Of a stretch of DNA of 64,000 nt, positions 52,603-61,212 are shown piece by piece. Under the pieces are notes generated by a model. That model had not been told where the DNA came from. It saw only the letters and a list, made by a program, of their open reading frames with translations, and did not search any database. Source of the stretch: Bacteroidia bacterium (lineage in GTDB: Bacteria > Bacteroidota > Bacteroidia > CAIKAF01); the NCBI GenBank assembly GCA_030427255.1, contig JAUHWY010000010.1:1-64000 (forward strand), read 5' to 3'. Positions within the stretch are counted from its first letter, which is position 1. Every line of letters starts with the position of its first letter. Made by a program: the position numbers and the translations under genes.

Positions 52603-53940
52603 TCAATGGCTCAGGGTTTCGTTCTTTTTGAGCAAATATTGTAAAAACACAAAGGAACAAAGCAATATTCCAAATCCATAAATCCATTCGGCTACCCAAA
52701 TAACTTCACTTCTTGGAGACTCACTAAAGTTTACCAATAAAGCCGTATAACCTACATAAAGAACCAAGCAAATGCCCTCCGCCCATAAGGCGCGGACCGT
52801 TTTCCCGGTGCCGGAGAGCCCATTGAACCAAATTTGACCAATAGAAAAGCCAATAAGCCCTAAATAAATGACCCATAAACTCGGTGTAGACATCCGAATC
52901 AAAGCATTGGAGGGGGTAAACAGCCCGGTTATAGCGGTTGAAAATACCGGCATAAGCCAACCGGTGCCTGCCGAAAAAAGCAAAGCCAAAAGGCTCCCCT
53001 TCCACAAAATCCCCGGAATTTTAGACCAATTACCTGCTCCAACTTCCTGACTTACCAAACTGTTGCAGGCCGCTCCTAAGGCAATGCCCCCAATCATAAA
53101 TAAGCCATAAATACTGCGCAAAATTATGGACAATTGAAAGTTCAAAGCCCCGGTGCGCTCAATTAGAGTAAAAAAAGCAAACCAGGAAGCCATAGACAAG
53201 GCATTTTGCAAAACCAAAGGACTTGCTGTTGCTACCAATGGCTTTAAATTACCGGCATAACCTCCTTTGAATAATCCCGGGTATTTCTTTGTGAGCTTAG
53301 CAAAATACAAGACATACAAGGCCAAAACTCCGAAATCTGCAATAGCCGAAGCTAAGCCGGCTCCACGGATACCCAGTTCAGGAAACATACCCACTCCAAA
53401 AATCAAAAGGTAATCTAAGGCTACATTTAAAAGAGCACCTAAAATGTAAGCAATGCCCACCGGTTTAGAATCGCTTGAGGAAACGGCTAAGGCATAAAAA
53501 CTTAAAGAGGGCAGCGAACACAATACCCCCGGAGACCGCCACAGCAAATACTCCGAAGTGGCTTGTGCCAAAGCCGCGTTGTTTGTTAGGGCATACAAAA
53601 TAGGGTAGGAGGCAAAGGCAAAAAGCCAAAACCAAAGGGCAGCATATAAAACAAACATGCGAATCCCCTGCCGGAAATACTTAAGCGCTTTTTGTGGCTT
53701 TCCTGCACCAAACGCCTGCCCCATGCGAATTTGAAGTCCTAGTGCAAAGCCAAAGCCTACAACATATACCACCAAAATACAGAGCGCTCCGTAACCACCT
53801 GCTTGCTGTTCTAAGGCTCCATACCTACCGAGCATTGCCGTATCTGCTATGCCTATAATGTTTTGAGCCAATAAGCCGGCATATATAGGTCCTGCCAAAC
53901 CCAATAAGGTGCCAAAGGCTTTGAGACTACCTCTCCACAT
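52603..53940 (-). CDS. MATE family multidrug/Na+ exporter
   Basis: A 445-residue integral membrane protein with 12 predicted helices and the MATE internal duplication. Visible family segments are AMLGRYGALEQ, RMGQAFGAGKPQKA near the first half, and ACNSLVSQEVGAGN in the second. The substrate is unknown. Its ATG overlaps the end of the rRNA-methyltransferase-type gene by 14 bp. It is about 1.4 kb from the polyketide locus, so a role in export of its product is possible but not implied. Confidence 0.92.
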   Translation of the reverse strand: MWRGSLKAFGTLLGLAGPIYAGLLAQNIIGIADTAMLGRYGALEQQAGGYGALCILVVYVVGFGFALGLQIRMGQAFGAGKPQKALKYFRQGIRMFVLYAALWFWLFAFASYPILYALTNNAALAQATSEYLLWRSPGVLCSLPSLSFYALAVSSSDSKPVGIAYILGALLNVALDYLLIFGVGMFPELGIRGAGLASAIADFGVLALYVLYFAKLTKKYPGLFKGGYAGNLKPLVATASPLVLQNALSMASWFAFFTLIERTGALNFQLSIILRSIYGLFMIGGIALGAACNSLVSQEVGAGNWSKIPGILWKGSLLALLFSAGTGWLMPVFSTAITGLFTPSNALIRMSTPSLWVIYLGLIGFSIGQIWFNGLSGTGKTVRALWAEGICLVLYVGYTALLVNFSESPRSEVIWVAEWIYGFGILLCSFVFLQYLLKKNETLSH

Positions 53941-55105
53941 ACAGCAGCAAGCCCTTAAGGTAAGATGCCTCCGGATGGTATAAATCTACCGGGTGGTCCG
54001 AAGGTTGGCCTAGATTGTACACCACCCGAACGCGGACTCCCGCATCAAGAGCACCGGCAAATACCGCCTGACGAAACATGGCGGAATCTACTACTCCCGA
54101 ACAAGAAAAAGTCATCAGAAAGCCACAATTGTTGACACGCTTAAACCCTAAAGCATTTAATCTTCTGTAAGCTTGTATGGCTTGGTGTCGGCTGTTCCTT
54201 TTTTTAGCAAATGCGGGAGGGTCCAAAATAACCAAATCGAAGCCTTGGTCTTGCTGCTTGAGCCAAGGTGGTACATCGGTGGTAATTCCGCTATGCTTTT
54301 GTTCCTCCATTCCGTTTAGCTTTAGGTTGTTTTCCAGCAGCTGCATGGCACCGGAGCTAATATCCAAGCTGGTAACATGCTCCGCACCTCCTTTCAAACA
54401 GGCTAGGCTAAACCCGCCACTGTAGGCGTAGGCATTTAGCACCTGTTTCCCTTGAGCCAGTTTAGCCGCAAGTTTTCGGTGCTCTCTTTGGTCAATAAAA
54501 GTGCCGGTTTTTTGGCCGGAACACCAATTTACCTCCATTTGGATTTCGTATTCTTGAACAATACAAGACTCCGTTTTGCCCCATAGAAATCGGTTTTGGG
54601 CTTGCTCTCCCTGCCAAACAGGCTGGTAATAAAGCGTATCAGGCTTGTATACCTGTTGTATAGCCTCCACAATTACATCCAAATAACGGTCAATACCCTC
54701 ATGGTGGCCTTGCAAAACAAAGTGGTTTTGGTAACTGTCCAATACCAAACCCGGTATGCCATCTCCTTCGCCATGAAACCTGCGGATGGCAGTGCACCCT
54801 TGGGTCTCAATAGAAGTTATATGTTGGCGGTAAACCAAGGCATTTTCAAAAAGTTTTATAAACAAGGATAGCTCAGGCCTATCCTTTTCGAAACTAACCA
54901 GGCGGATGGCTATGGAGCCCCCTCCATAGAATCCGCTTCCCATTATTTTATGGTCCGAGTTTTCCAGCCAAACCCATTCCCCTACTTCCGGGCTTTGGTG
55001 GGATTTTTTTAGGGCCCCTGAAAATACCCAACGGTGACGCCTTAAAATACTGGCTTCTTTTTTTTCTTTTAGGATTAGGGTGGGAATCGGTTTTTCCAAA
55101 TTCAT
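53927..55105 (-). CDS. RlmI-like 23S rRNA cytosine methyltransferase
   Basis: A 392-residue PUA plus Rossmann-fold enzyme of the RlmI class, which makes m5C1962 in 23S rRNA. The PUA domain is at about 5-80 and the central RlmI-type domain at about 80-190. The methyltransferase has TGTFIDQREHR, LNAYAYSGGFSLA (motif I), LDPPAFAKKR and the catalytic cysteine segment TFSCSG. The length is normal. Confidence 0.9.
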   Translation of the reverse strand: MNLEKPIPTLILKEKKEASILRRHRWVFSGALKKSHQSPEVGEWVWLENSDHKIMGSGFYGGGSIAIRLVSFEKDRPELSLFIKLFENALVYRQHITSIETQGCTAIRRFHGEGDGIPGLVLDSYQNHFVLQGHHEGIDRYLDVIVEAIQQVYKPDTLYYQPVWQGEQAQNRFLWGKTESCIVQEYEIQMEVNWCSGQKTGTFIDQREHRKLAAKLAQGKQVLNAYAYSGGFSLACLKGGAEHVTSLDISSGAMQLLENNLKLNGMEEQKHSGITTDVPPWLKQQDQGFDLVILDPPAFAKKRNSRHQAIQAYRRLNALGFKRVNNCGFLMTFSCSGVVDSAMFRQAVFAGALDAGVRVRVVYNLGQPSDHPVDLYHPEASYLKGLLLYVER

Positions 55106-55194
55106 GCGACGAAAATACAGAAGCTATATGGGGGATTAATCAAGGAATGAACAATTTTTAATTTCATTTATTTAAATAACACGATGCAATTATT

Positions 55195-55214
55195 TTAATT
55201 GTACGTACAATTAA
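55195..55214. promoter_or_regulatory. 20-bp perfect palindrome upstream of the YceI gene
   Basis: Positions 55195-55204 are exactly complementary to 55205-55214, with the core TTGTACGTACAA. It abuts the -7 box and fills the spacer where the -33 region should end, which is the place for a repressor site. No regulator gene is nearby. Confidence 0.6.
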
Positions 55215-55215
55215 T

Positions 55216-55223
55216 TACCTTTG
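55216..55223 (+). promoter_or_regulatory. -7 box of the YceI gene
   Basis: TACCTTTG matches TAnnTTTG, 16 bp before ATG 55240, directly downstream of the palindrome. A TTG is at 55199-55201, too close to be a normal -33 element. Confidence 0.5.
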
Positions 55224-55239
55224 TCTAAAATTAATCATT

Positions 55240-55902
55240 ATGTACACACAAACCCTTTCTGCTTTAAGCCTTGGACTGTTGCTAACCGCCTGTGGTGGAG
55301 GTGCAAACACCGAAGCTACCGATGCACAAGCCGCTGCTGAAGCTACCGCTCTAAGCAAATCTTTTGCAGTGAACACCGAAGCTACCACCTTAGGATGGAT
55401 GGGCTCAAAAGTTACCGGCTCCAGCCACAACGGCACCATTCAGATTTCTGAAGGAAGTTTGAGCGTGGAGAACGACAAATTGACCGCCGGTACCTTTACC
55501 ATTGACATGAACAGCATTACAAATTTGGATTTGGAAGACCAAGAGTCCAACCAAAAGCTTGTTGGTCACCTAACCAGCCCGGACTTTTTTGATGTGGCTA
55601 CCCACCCTGTAAGCACCTTCGAAATCACTAAGGCTGAACCTATGGCACAAGCCGATGCTGAAGGAAACAATTACAACATCTCAGGTAACCTCACCATTAA
55701 AGGCATTGAAAAGAACATTTCTTTTCCTGCCAAATTTACGGCTACCGAAGATCAGGCCAATTTAACGGCTAGCTTTAGCATTGACCGCACTCAATGGGAT
55801 GTCCGTTACGGTTCTGACAAGTTTTTTGATGACTTGAAGGACAATGTAATCAGCGACATCATTGAGTATGATTTGTCACTAACGGCAACTCCAAAGCAAT
55901 AA
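55240..55902 (+). CDS. YceI family lipoprotein
   Basis: The 220-residue protein has a lipobox (LGLLLTACGGG), an Ala/Thr linker and a YceI lipocalin-like domain (about 43-218; LGWMGSKVTGSSHNGTIQISEG, HLTSPDFFDVATHPVSTFEI, ISGNLTIKGIEKNISFP, RTQWDVRYGS). YceI proteins bind long-chain isoprenoid or other lipids in the periplasm. The gene is monocistronic with its own terminator and the operator-like palindrome upstream. The lipid cargo is unknown. Confidence 0.93.
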   Translation: MYTQTLSALSLGLLLTACGGGANTEATDAQAAAEATALSKSFAVNTEATTLGWMGSKVTGSSHNGTIQISEGSLSVENDKLTAGTFTIDMNSITNLDLEDQESNQKLVGHLTSPDFFDVATHPVSTFEITKAEPMAQADAEGNNYNISGNLTIKGIEKNISFPAKFTATEDQANLTASFSIDRTQWDVRYGSDKFFDDLKDNVISDIIEYDLSLTATPKQ

Positions 55903-55923
55903 TGGACTAGTTTGTTTTTGCAC

Positions 55924-55958
55924 AAAAATGCCCTGCGTTTGCGCAGGGCATTTTTTTT
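55924..55958 (+). terminator. terminator after the YceI gene
   Basis: ATGCCCTGCG (55928-55937) pairs with CGCAGGGCAT (55942-55951) around a 4-base loop, followed by seven T residues and preceded by an A-run. Confidence 0.9.
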
Positions 55959-55981
55959 GCGAACAAATCAAACCTCACGTT

Positions 55982-56160
55982 AAAGCCAGGCACGCCCGCA
56001 TGAAAAGGTATGCGGCATGTATAAGAGTGCGAAGAGTGCGGGCGTGACTGGCTTTCTGCAGGCAGGGCGCACTGCAGAAAAGCCTAAACCAACCAACCAA
56101 GCTTTTGAGATGTAAGGAAAGAAGGCCCCACAGATCCCCTGCAGGGCACTTCTTCGTCCC
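55982..56160. repeat. GC-rich folded intergenic element, copy K
   Basis: A 19-bp stem with one mismatch pairs 55982-56000 with 56037-56055 (AAAGCCAG...GCCCGCA). A second hairpin follows with CTGCAG at 56056-56061 and 56072-56077. It lies between the YceI terminator and the ssb stop. It is structurally like the other elements but shares fewer sequence modules. Confidence 0.5.
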
Positions 56161-56169
56161 CCACCCAAG

Positions 56170-56532
56170 TTAAACTTCTGCTGCCTCGGCATGTTTTTCT
56201 TTGCGGCCCAATACCATCATTTCTCGCACCACCACTTCGGTATAATATTTCTTTTGGCCGTCTTTTCCTGTATAGCTGCCATGAACCAATTTGCCTTCTA
56301 AGGCTACCTCGCTACCTTTGCCCAGCAATTTTTCCGAAAGTTCGGCCATCTTGTTCCAGGCCGTAACCTGGTGCCATTGGGTTTCACTTACCCGTTCTCC
56401 CGATGGATTCCGGTAGATTTCTGAGGTGGCTACAGAAAAGCGGGCTACTCGGCTGCCGTTTTCTAGTTCTTTGATTTCAGGGTCGGCACCCAACCTTCCC
56501 ATCAAGCGTACTGAATTACTTAGATTTTTCAT
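56170..56532 (-). CDS. ssb: single-stranded DNA-binding protein, short form
   Basis: A 120-residue OB-fold SSB with SVRLMGRLGADPEIKELENG, WHQVTAWNKMAELSEKLLGKG and LEGKLVHGSYTGKDG. The chain stops at EKHAEAAEV, without the acidic DDDLPF-type tail that binds partner proteins. This suggests a secondary SSB with another main copy elsewhere. The gene is divergent from the thioredoxin-like gene. Confidence 0.92.
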   Translation of the reverse strand: MKNLSNSVRLMGRLGADPEIKELENGSRVARFSVATSEIYRNPSGERVSETQWHQVTAWNKMAELSEKLLGKGSEVALEGKLVHGSYTGKDGQKKYYTEVVVREMMVLGRKEKHAEAAEV

Positions 56533-56590
56533 GCGTCTTTAGGTTTTAGCTGCGAACAGTACAAAGGTGCAACCCTCTCTTGGCTCTAGT

Positions 56591-56617
56591 CGTTTATTAA
56601 ACGTTTACAAACGTTTA
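56591..56617. promoter_or_regulatory. AAACGTTTA repeats between divergent ssb and thioredoxin-like genes
   Basis: AAACGTTTA occurs at 56599-56607 and 56609-56617, and CGTTTATTAAACG at 56591-56603 is an inverted repeat. This layout suits a regulator that binds cooperatively in a shared promoter region. Confidence 0.4.
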
Positions 56618-56655
56618 TTGTCCTTCCTTTAATACATAACTCTTTGAAAATCAAA

Positions 56656-57276
56656 ATGAAATACCTGAAATCGGAATTCCTGAATCAAGCAATGACTGCT
56701 CCTCAATACCAAAGGCTAGTGCAAGATTGTGCTGCCACAGGTAAAACAACAGGGGCGATTCAGTCAGAAGCCCTCATTCAATACACCAAATTAAATGCCG
56801 CCCGCTCCAGGCGCATCTACAAACGTTGGGCACCCCAACCTGAGCTACTAAATGCCCTACAGTCCATCCAGGAACCTATGCTGGGGCTGTGCATCACCGA
56901 AGCTTGGTGTGGAGATGCAGCCTATTATATTCCTATGCTTCAGAAACTCGCGGAAACCTCCGATGGTTTAGAACTGAACTTTGCCCTTAGAGATGCTAAG
57001 CCCGAACTTATGGATGCATTTTTGACCAATGGTGCCAGGTCCATACCTAAGTTTATACTACTTCGAAAAGTCAACTTGGAGGTGTTGGGTGTTTGGGGGC
57101 CAAGAACTCAAAAGGCCGCCGATTATCGCGCCACTTTAGTAAGTCAGGGCATAGAGGCCAAAGACATTGCAGTGGGCATGCAGCGGTGGTATTTACAGGA
57201 TATGGGACAGAGTTTTCAACAAGAGTTTACTGACTTTTTGGTGAACATTTCTAAGGCAGTTCACAACCAACAATAA
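56656..57276 (+). CDS. thioredoxin-like protein (thioredoxin_9 type)
   Basis: A 206-residue cytoplasmic thioredoxin-fold protein. The active-site position reads TEAWCGDAAYY, with one cysteine instead of CxxC, and the cis-proline region is SIPKFILL. This pattern is the common Bacteroidota family of unknown function rather than a true thioredoxin. ATG 56656 is chosen over TTG 56644. Confidence 0.8.
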   Translation: MKYLKSEFLNQAMTAPQYQRLVQDCAATGKTTGAIQSEALIQYTKLNAARSRRIYKRWAPQPELLNALQSIQEPMLGLCITEAWCGDAAYYIPMLQKLAETSDGLELNFALRDAKPELMDAFLTNGARSIPKFILLRKVNLEVLGVWGPRTQKAADYRATLVSQGIEAKDIAVGMQRWYLQDMGQSFQQEFTDFLVNISKAVHNQQ

Positions 57277-57380
57277 ATTGTTAATAAAAAGCAAACTTTT
57301 TTAAGTCACAAGATTAACAACCTAAAATCTTTTATGTAAATTTATGGTGCAATTAAGCTTAACTTTTAATCATCTAAATT

Positions 57381-57740
57381 ATGTGCCAGAAGAAATGTTT
57401 GGATTGTGGTGCTGTGATTCAGGGGAGGGTCGATAAGAAGTTTTGCGACGACAGTTGCCGAATCAACTTTCACAATCAAAAGTACAAGGCTCGTCAGGCC
57501 GGATTTCGCAAAGTAGAGTCTATTTTAAGGAGTAACCGCAGGATTTTAGCACAATTCCTGCAAGAAGGCATTCAAACGCCCTCCAAAGAAATGCTCGAAC
57601 AAGCAGGGTTTAATTTTGACTATTTTACCCATAGAGACAACAAAGAGCCTCATCACTTTTTTGTGTACGATGTGGGCTTCTCTGCCGAGCCTAACGCAAA
57701 ATATATACTCCTGAAATTGGTGAAGAAACTGGGGCGGTGA
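57381..57740 (+). CDS. small zinc-ribbon protein of unknown function
   Basis: The 119-residue protein starts with a likely zinc finger, C-x2-C ... C-x3-C (CLDCGAVIQG ... FCDDSCRINFH), followed by a basic helix and a C-terminal domain (FFVYDVGFSAEPNAKYILLK). The form is common in Bacteroidota, without a known role. DNA binding is possible. The gene appears monocistronic. Confidence 0.7.
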   Translation: MCQKKCLDCGAVIQGRVDKKFCDDSCRINFHNQKYKARQAGFRKVESILRSNRRILAQFLQEGIQTPSKEMLEQAGFNFDYFTHRDNKEPHHFFVYDVGFSAEPNAKYILLKLVKKLGR

Positions 57741-57800
57741 TTTTGCCTTATTCTAAGTGGATGTTTGTGTATTCTAAGTCGTATTCGCCACGTCTTGGGT

Positions 57801-58853
57801 TTAGGCGCTTCGAAGCCTTGGATCCAAGCTCTGATGCACGCTGTCCGTGAGCCCTTGCAATGCACTAAACATGGCCGCAATGGTAACAATACAACCCATC
57901 AATATAGGGTAGTCCATGCCAGTTAGCGATTGAATCAAAAGCTGACCGAGACCTTTCCATCCAAATATATATTCTACAAATACAGCCCCTGCCAACAAAT
58001 TCCCCAACCATCCGCTTATACTTGTCCAAACTGGACCTAAGGCATTGCGTAACACATGCTTAAAAAGCACACCTTGCTTGCTTAAGCCCTTTGCCGTTGC
58101 CGTGCGCACGTGCGGCAAATGCTGCGCTTCCTCCAAACTGTTTTTGGTCATTTGCATCAATACGGCTAATGGACGTACAGCTAAAGTAAAAGAGGGCAGC
58201 AAAAGATTGCTCAACATCAGCCGCGACTCTCCTGTCCAGTCATCAATTTCGTATAGGTTCCCCCATGGGTAAAGCCCTGTATAATTGTGCCAAACGTAGC
58301 CAAACAACCAGCTTATGAGCACCGCAGAAAAAAAACTCGGCAAGGCCATTCCTGTGGAAGCCAAAGTGAGCAACAGCCGTTCCAGCCAATCCATCTTAAA
58401 ACGGTGGCTCAAAAGCCCCAAGCCTATGCCTGCAACTGCCGCAAAGCCCAAAGCGCTTAATGCTAAGATTAGGGTTTGGGGGATGGCCTCCCAAATATAA
58501 TGATGTACCGCACGGTTGCTTTGGTAGCTCCTCCCAAACCAAGGCTGTTTAAGTACCAAATGCATGCCGGCTACCTTAAATCCAATTTGAGGAACATCCG
58601 GAACCTCATTCTTATATATGGAAATGGGGCTCAGGTCATTTACATAGGCCAACACTTGCATAGGCATGGGCTCGTCTAGCCTATACATAGCGCGAATGGA
58701 GGAAATGGTGCTGCTGTCCGTTTGTTGACCTGCCATTTCATATACGGCTGCCTGATCTTTATTGAGCAAGCCAAAGAACAACAAAGCCAACAGCGTAGCA
58801 CTGCCATACACAAACAGCAGACTGCGGGCTAGGGTCTTTAGGCCGCGACTCAT
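57801..58853 (-). CDS. DppB/OppB-type ABC transporter permease
   Basis: A 350-residue membrane protein with six helices and the binding-protein-dependent permease domain (about 125-340). The EAA-loop region reads TATAKGLSKQGVLFKHVLRNALGP, followed by FVEYIFGWKGLGQLLIQS and DYPILMGC, typical of di- or oligopeptide permeases. No partner permease, ATPase or binding protein is beside it. It overlaps the DoxX-like gene by 4 bp. Confidence 0.88.
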   Translation of the reverse strand: MSRGLKTLARSLLFVYGSATLLALLFFGLLNKDQAAVYEMAGQQTDSSTISSIRAMYRLDEPMPMQVLAYVNDLSPISIYKNEVPDVPQIGFKVAGMHLVLKQPWFGRSYQSNRAVHHYIWEAIPQTLILALSALGFAAVAGIGLGLLSHRFKMDWLERLLLTLASTGMALPSFFSAVLISWLFGYVWHNYTGLYPWGNLYEIDDWTGESRLMLSNLLLPSFTLAVRPLAVLMQMTKNSLEEAQHLPHVRTATAKGLSKQGVLFKHVLRNALGPVWTSISGWLGNLLAGAVFVEYIFGWKGLGQLLIQSLTGMDYPILMGCIVTIAAMFSALQGLTDSVHQSLDPRLRSA

Positions 58854-60289
58854 CCGCCCATTTCAGTTTTGAGCTCCTCTATCTCGGGCAAGGTTCGGGA
58901 CGACCACTTGTTCATCACCACGCCATTTTTTAATAGCACCACGCCTCCGTTGCTCCTTAATATGGTTTTAAGCGCCTTTTCGTCGTTGAAAACTACGGGG
59001 GCTTGAATTTGGTATTGCTGCCTGAATTCCAATAACTTTTCATCGTTTTCCGGGGCGGCAACCATGCAAAAAACACCTTTTTCGGCAGCAAAGGCTGCAA
59101 TACGCGAAATATGTTCGGCTACACCGGGCTTTATCTCATCCAAATAGTTCACCACCGAAAGCAGGGCATAGCCTTGTTCTGCAAATAGGCTGTCGCCCAT
59201 AGATGCTCCGCTGTATGGGTCAAACATGCTTATGTCCTTAATCTTGGCCTGTTTACCCTCTTCCAATACCTCGTTTTCTTGTTTCCAAAACAAGTGGCTT
59301 TGGTCAAACGCTTCGGTCATCCAGCTCCAATCGGTGCCATTGGCATCTTTTGCAATGACTTCGCAGTCGCTTTTTCGGATATACAACAGGTTGGTTTGAA
59401 TCCGATCCGGGGTCGATTCTGCTTCGGTCCGAATGTTTTTGCCAACTGCCCATGGCCGGTAGTCTTTTAAGGGCTCTGTTCGGGCCGTCCAAATGCTAAA
59501 AACCGTGGCCGCAATGGTGCTGATAAGGGCGGTGTAGGTCGCTGTTTGCTTGCTTAACCACAAGCCGGTGAGCCATCGTACCGAGTGTGCTAAGCCAATA
59601 AATAAAATGGGGAAATACCATTTGAATTGAAGTATGCAAAGCAGGGCCATCATCACCACCGAAGCAATCATTAAAGCAGCATGACTTTGGTCGGGTGCGC
59701 CTTGGCTTTGTATACGCTTTCTCCAAAAGAATATGGGCAAAATAAAGACCAACAGAAATACGTCCTTTCCAAAGGATTGCCAAGGCGTCAGCTTTAGGGC
59801 ATCGCCGAAGCATCCGCAATCGGTCACTTTTTCGAAATATGCCGAATAAAAGGTAAGGAAGGTAAAGAACAATATCATGAGCAGCAGCAGCCAGCTTACT
59901 AAGGGGACCTTGAATCCATAGAGCACGGCCAAGCCCAATAAAATTTCCAACACACATATAAATATGGCAAGCCCCAGCGATTTATCCCCAAACCAGGAAA
60001 ACACGCTCACGAAGGTTTTGGTAAAAAAGCCTTGCTCGCTTTCCGGAATTTCCGTTTCAATTTTTTCTTTGTGGTTTTCCAGAATAAGATGGGCACAGGC
60101 TTGACCTTCTAAGGCTTTACCTTCTTCCGTTAGTTCGTAGTGTACTTCCGTGCTCAGGTCCTTGGAAAATACATCAAAGTATTCCTGAAGCTTGTAGGAA
60201 AAACCATGCGGATCGTTGGCTTTTACCAAGCCCGATAGAATAAAAATGGTGCCTACCAGCAAACGGGAAATCCATACCAAAGTTTTCAT
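58850..60289 (-). CDS. DoxX-like membrane protein of the BT_3928 type
   Basis: A 479-residue protein with an N-terminal DoxX-like membrane domain (about 8-210; FILSGLVKANDPHGFSYKLQEYF and KVTDCGCFGDALKLTPWQSFGKDVFLL), further helices to about 275, and a C-terminal region (about 300-475) resembling a thioredoxin-like fold that ends with VVLLKNGVVMNKWSSRTLPEIEEL. The cysteine pair DCGCFGD in the membrane domain suggests redox or quinone chemistry. The function is unknown. ATG 60289 is preferred; a longer frame starts in a GC-poor leader. Confidence 0.82.
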   Translation of the reverse strand: MKTLVWISRLLVGTIFILSGLVKANDPHGFSYKLQEYFDVFSKDLSTEVHYELTEEGKALEGQACAHLILENHKEKIETEIPESEQGFFTKTFVSVFSWFGDKSLGLAIFICVLEILLGLAVLYGFKVPLVSWLLLLMILFFTFLTFYSAYFEKVTDCGCFGDALKLTPWQSFGKDVFLLVFILPIFFWRKRIQSQGAPDQSHAALMIASVVMMALLCILQFKWYFPILFIGLAHSVRWLTGLWLSKQTATYTALISTIAATVFSIWTARTEPLKDYRPWAVGKNIRTEAESTPDRIQTNLLYIRKSDCEVIAKDANGTDWSWMTEAFDQSHLFWKQENEVLEEGKQAKIKDISMFDPYSGASMGDSLFAEQGYALLSVVNYLDEIKPGVAEHISRIAAFAAEKGVFCMVAAPENDEKLLEFRQQYQIQAPVVFNDEKALKTILRSNGGVVLLKNGVVMNKWSSRTLPEIEELKTEMGG

Positions 60290-60385
60290 GCGCAATCTGT
60301 ATTTATCTTCCTTTGCCCAAACCCGAGTTTGGCTAAGTTGCATCTGTTTTTTGCTTTTGCTTGCCCACAAGGCTTTCAAGCATAG

Positions 60386-60393
60386 CAAAAATA
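60386..60393 (-). promoter_or_regulatory. possible -7 box of the DoxX-like operon
   Basis: TATTTTTG on the minus strand matches TAnnTTTG about 97 bp before ATG 60289, implying a longer leader than for most genes here. No TTG -33 element is obvious. Confidence 0.3.
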
Positions 60394-60476
60394 CGCAGGC
60401 CGCAGGGAAAGCGAAGCTTAGTTTGCAAAAAAGCTGTTAAATAAATTCCTAAGTAAGCGGTCTAAAGTTTAGGATT

Positions 60477-60620
60477 GGCGCAGGGATTGAAGGCGGGAGC
60501 GGCCAAAAGCTTGGCTTAGGTAGGCTTGGCCGAGGAAGTGGAGCTTTGCGGAACTACCGGAGGCTTAGCCTGCCTTTGCCAAGCTTTTGGCCCGAAGCCT
60601 GAAAGCCCGCCCGGCGCCCC
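60477..60620. repeat. GC-rich folded intergenic element, copy I
   Basis: Ends GGCGC (60477-60481) and GCGCC (60614-60618). A perfect 15-bp stem pairs GGCCAAAAGCTTGGC (60501-60515) with GCCAAGCTTTTGGCC (60578-60592). The core GGCCGAGGAAGTGGAGC matches copy E closely, and AGCTTTGCGGAAC (60542-60554) is the inverse of the module in C and F. Confidence 0.8.
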
Positions 60621-60651
60621 AAATCAAAAAAAATCAGAAATAAGAACCGAA

Positions 60652-61191
60652 CTAAGCTACTTCGAGCCGGATGAGGGCAAAAAGGGCATAGTTGATAAGG
60701 TCTAAATAATTGGCATCCAGTCCTTCACTTACTTTGGTTTTGCCTTGGTTGTCCTCAATTTGCTTGATTCGGTAAATGCGGTTGAGCACCATGTCGGTGA
60801 GGGAGCTGATGCGCATGTCGCGCCAGGCTTCGCCGTAATCGGTGTTTTTGGCAATCATGAGCGCGCGTGCGGTTTCTGCCACTTCGTCGTACCAAGCTTC
60901 AATGGGTTCCGGCTCAGCGGCGGGGGCGTCGAGCCAGCCTTTTTCCAATTGAATGATGGACATAATGGCGTAATTGACTAGGCCAATGAACTCAGGTTCA
61001 ATGCCTTCGTCTACCTGCCGGGCACCCGTAGTTTCCAAGGTTCGAATGCGTCTGGCCTTTATAAGCAGCTGATCGGTAAGCGATTCCGGCCGCAAAATGC
61101 GCCAGTTGCTTCCATAGTCTTGCAGTTTTAGCGTAAACAGGCTTTTGCATACCTTTAAGGCCGCATCGTAAGCACGCCGTGTTTCTTCCAT
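60652..61191 (-). CDS. DUF1599 protein
   Basis: A 179-residue protein with two tandem copies of the DUF1599 unit (about 1-90 and 95-179), each with a KxxDYGxxWRxxRxxSLTDxxLxxxxRI pattern (LQDYGSNWRILRPESLTDQ and NTDYGEAWRDMRISSLTDM). The family is related by structure to nucleotide pyrophosphohydrolases, though no activity is established. It is divergent from folP, the usual partner in Bacteroidota. Confidence 0.88.
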   Translation of the reverse strand: MEETRRAYDAALKVCKSLFTLKLQDYGSNWRILRPESLTDQLLIKARRIRTLETTGARQVDEGIEPEFIGLVNYAIMSIIQLEKGWLDAPAAEPEPIEAWYDEVAETARALMIAKNTDYGEAWRDMRISSLTDMVLNRIYRIKQIEDNQGKTKVSEGLDANYLDLINYALFALIRLEVA

Positions 61192-61212
61192 GGCACAATC
61201 GGTTCTCCGTTC

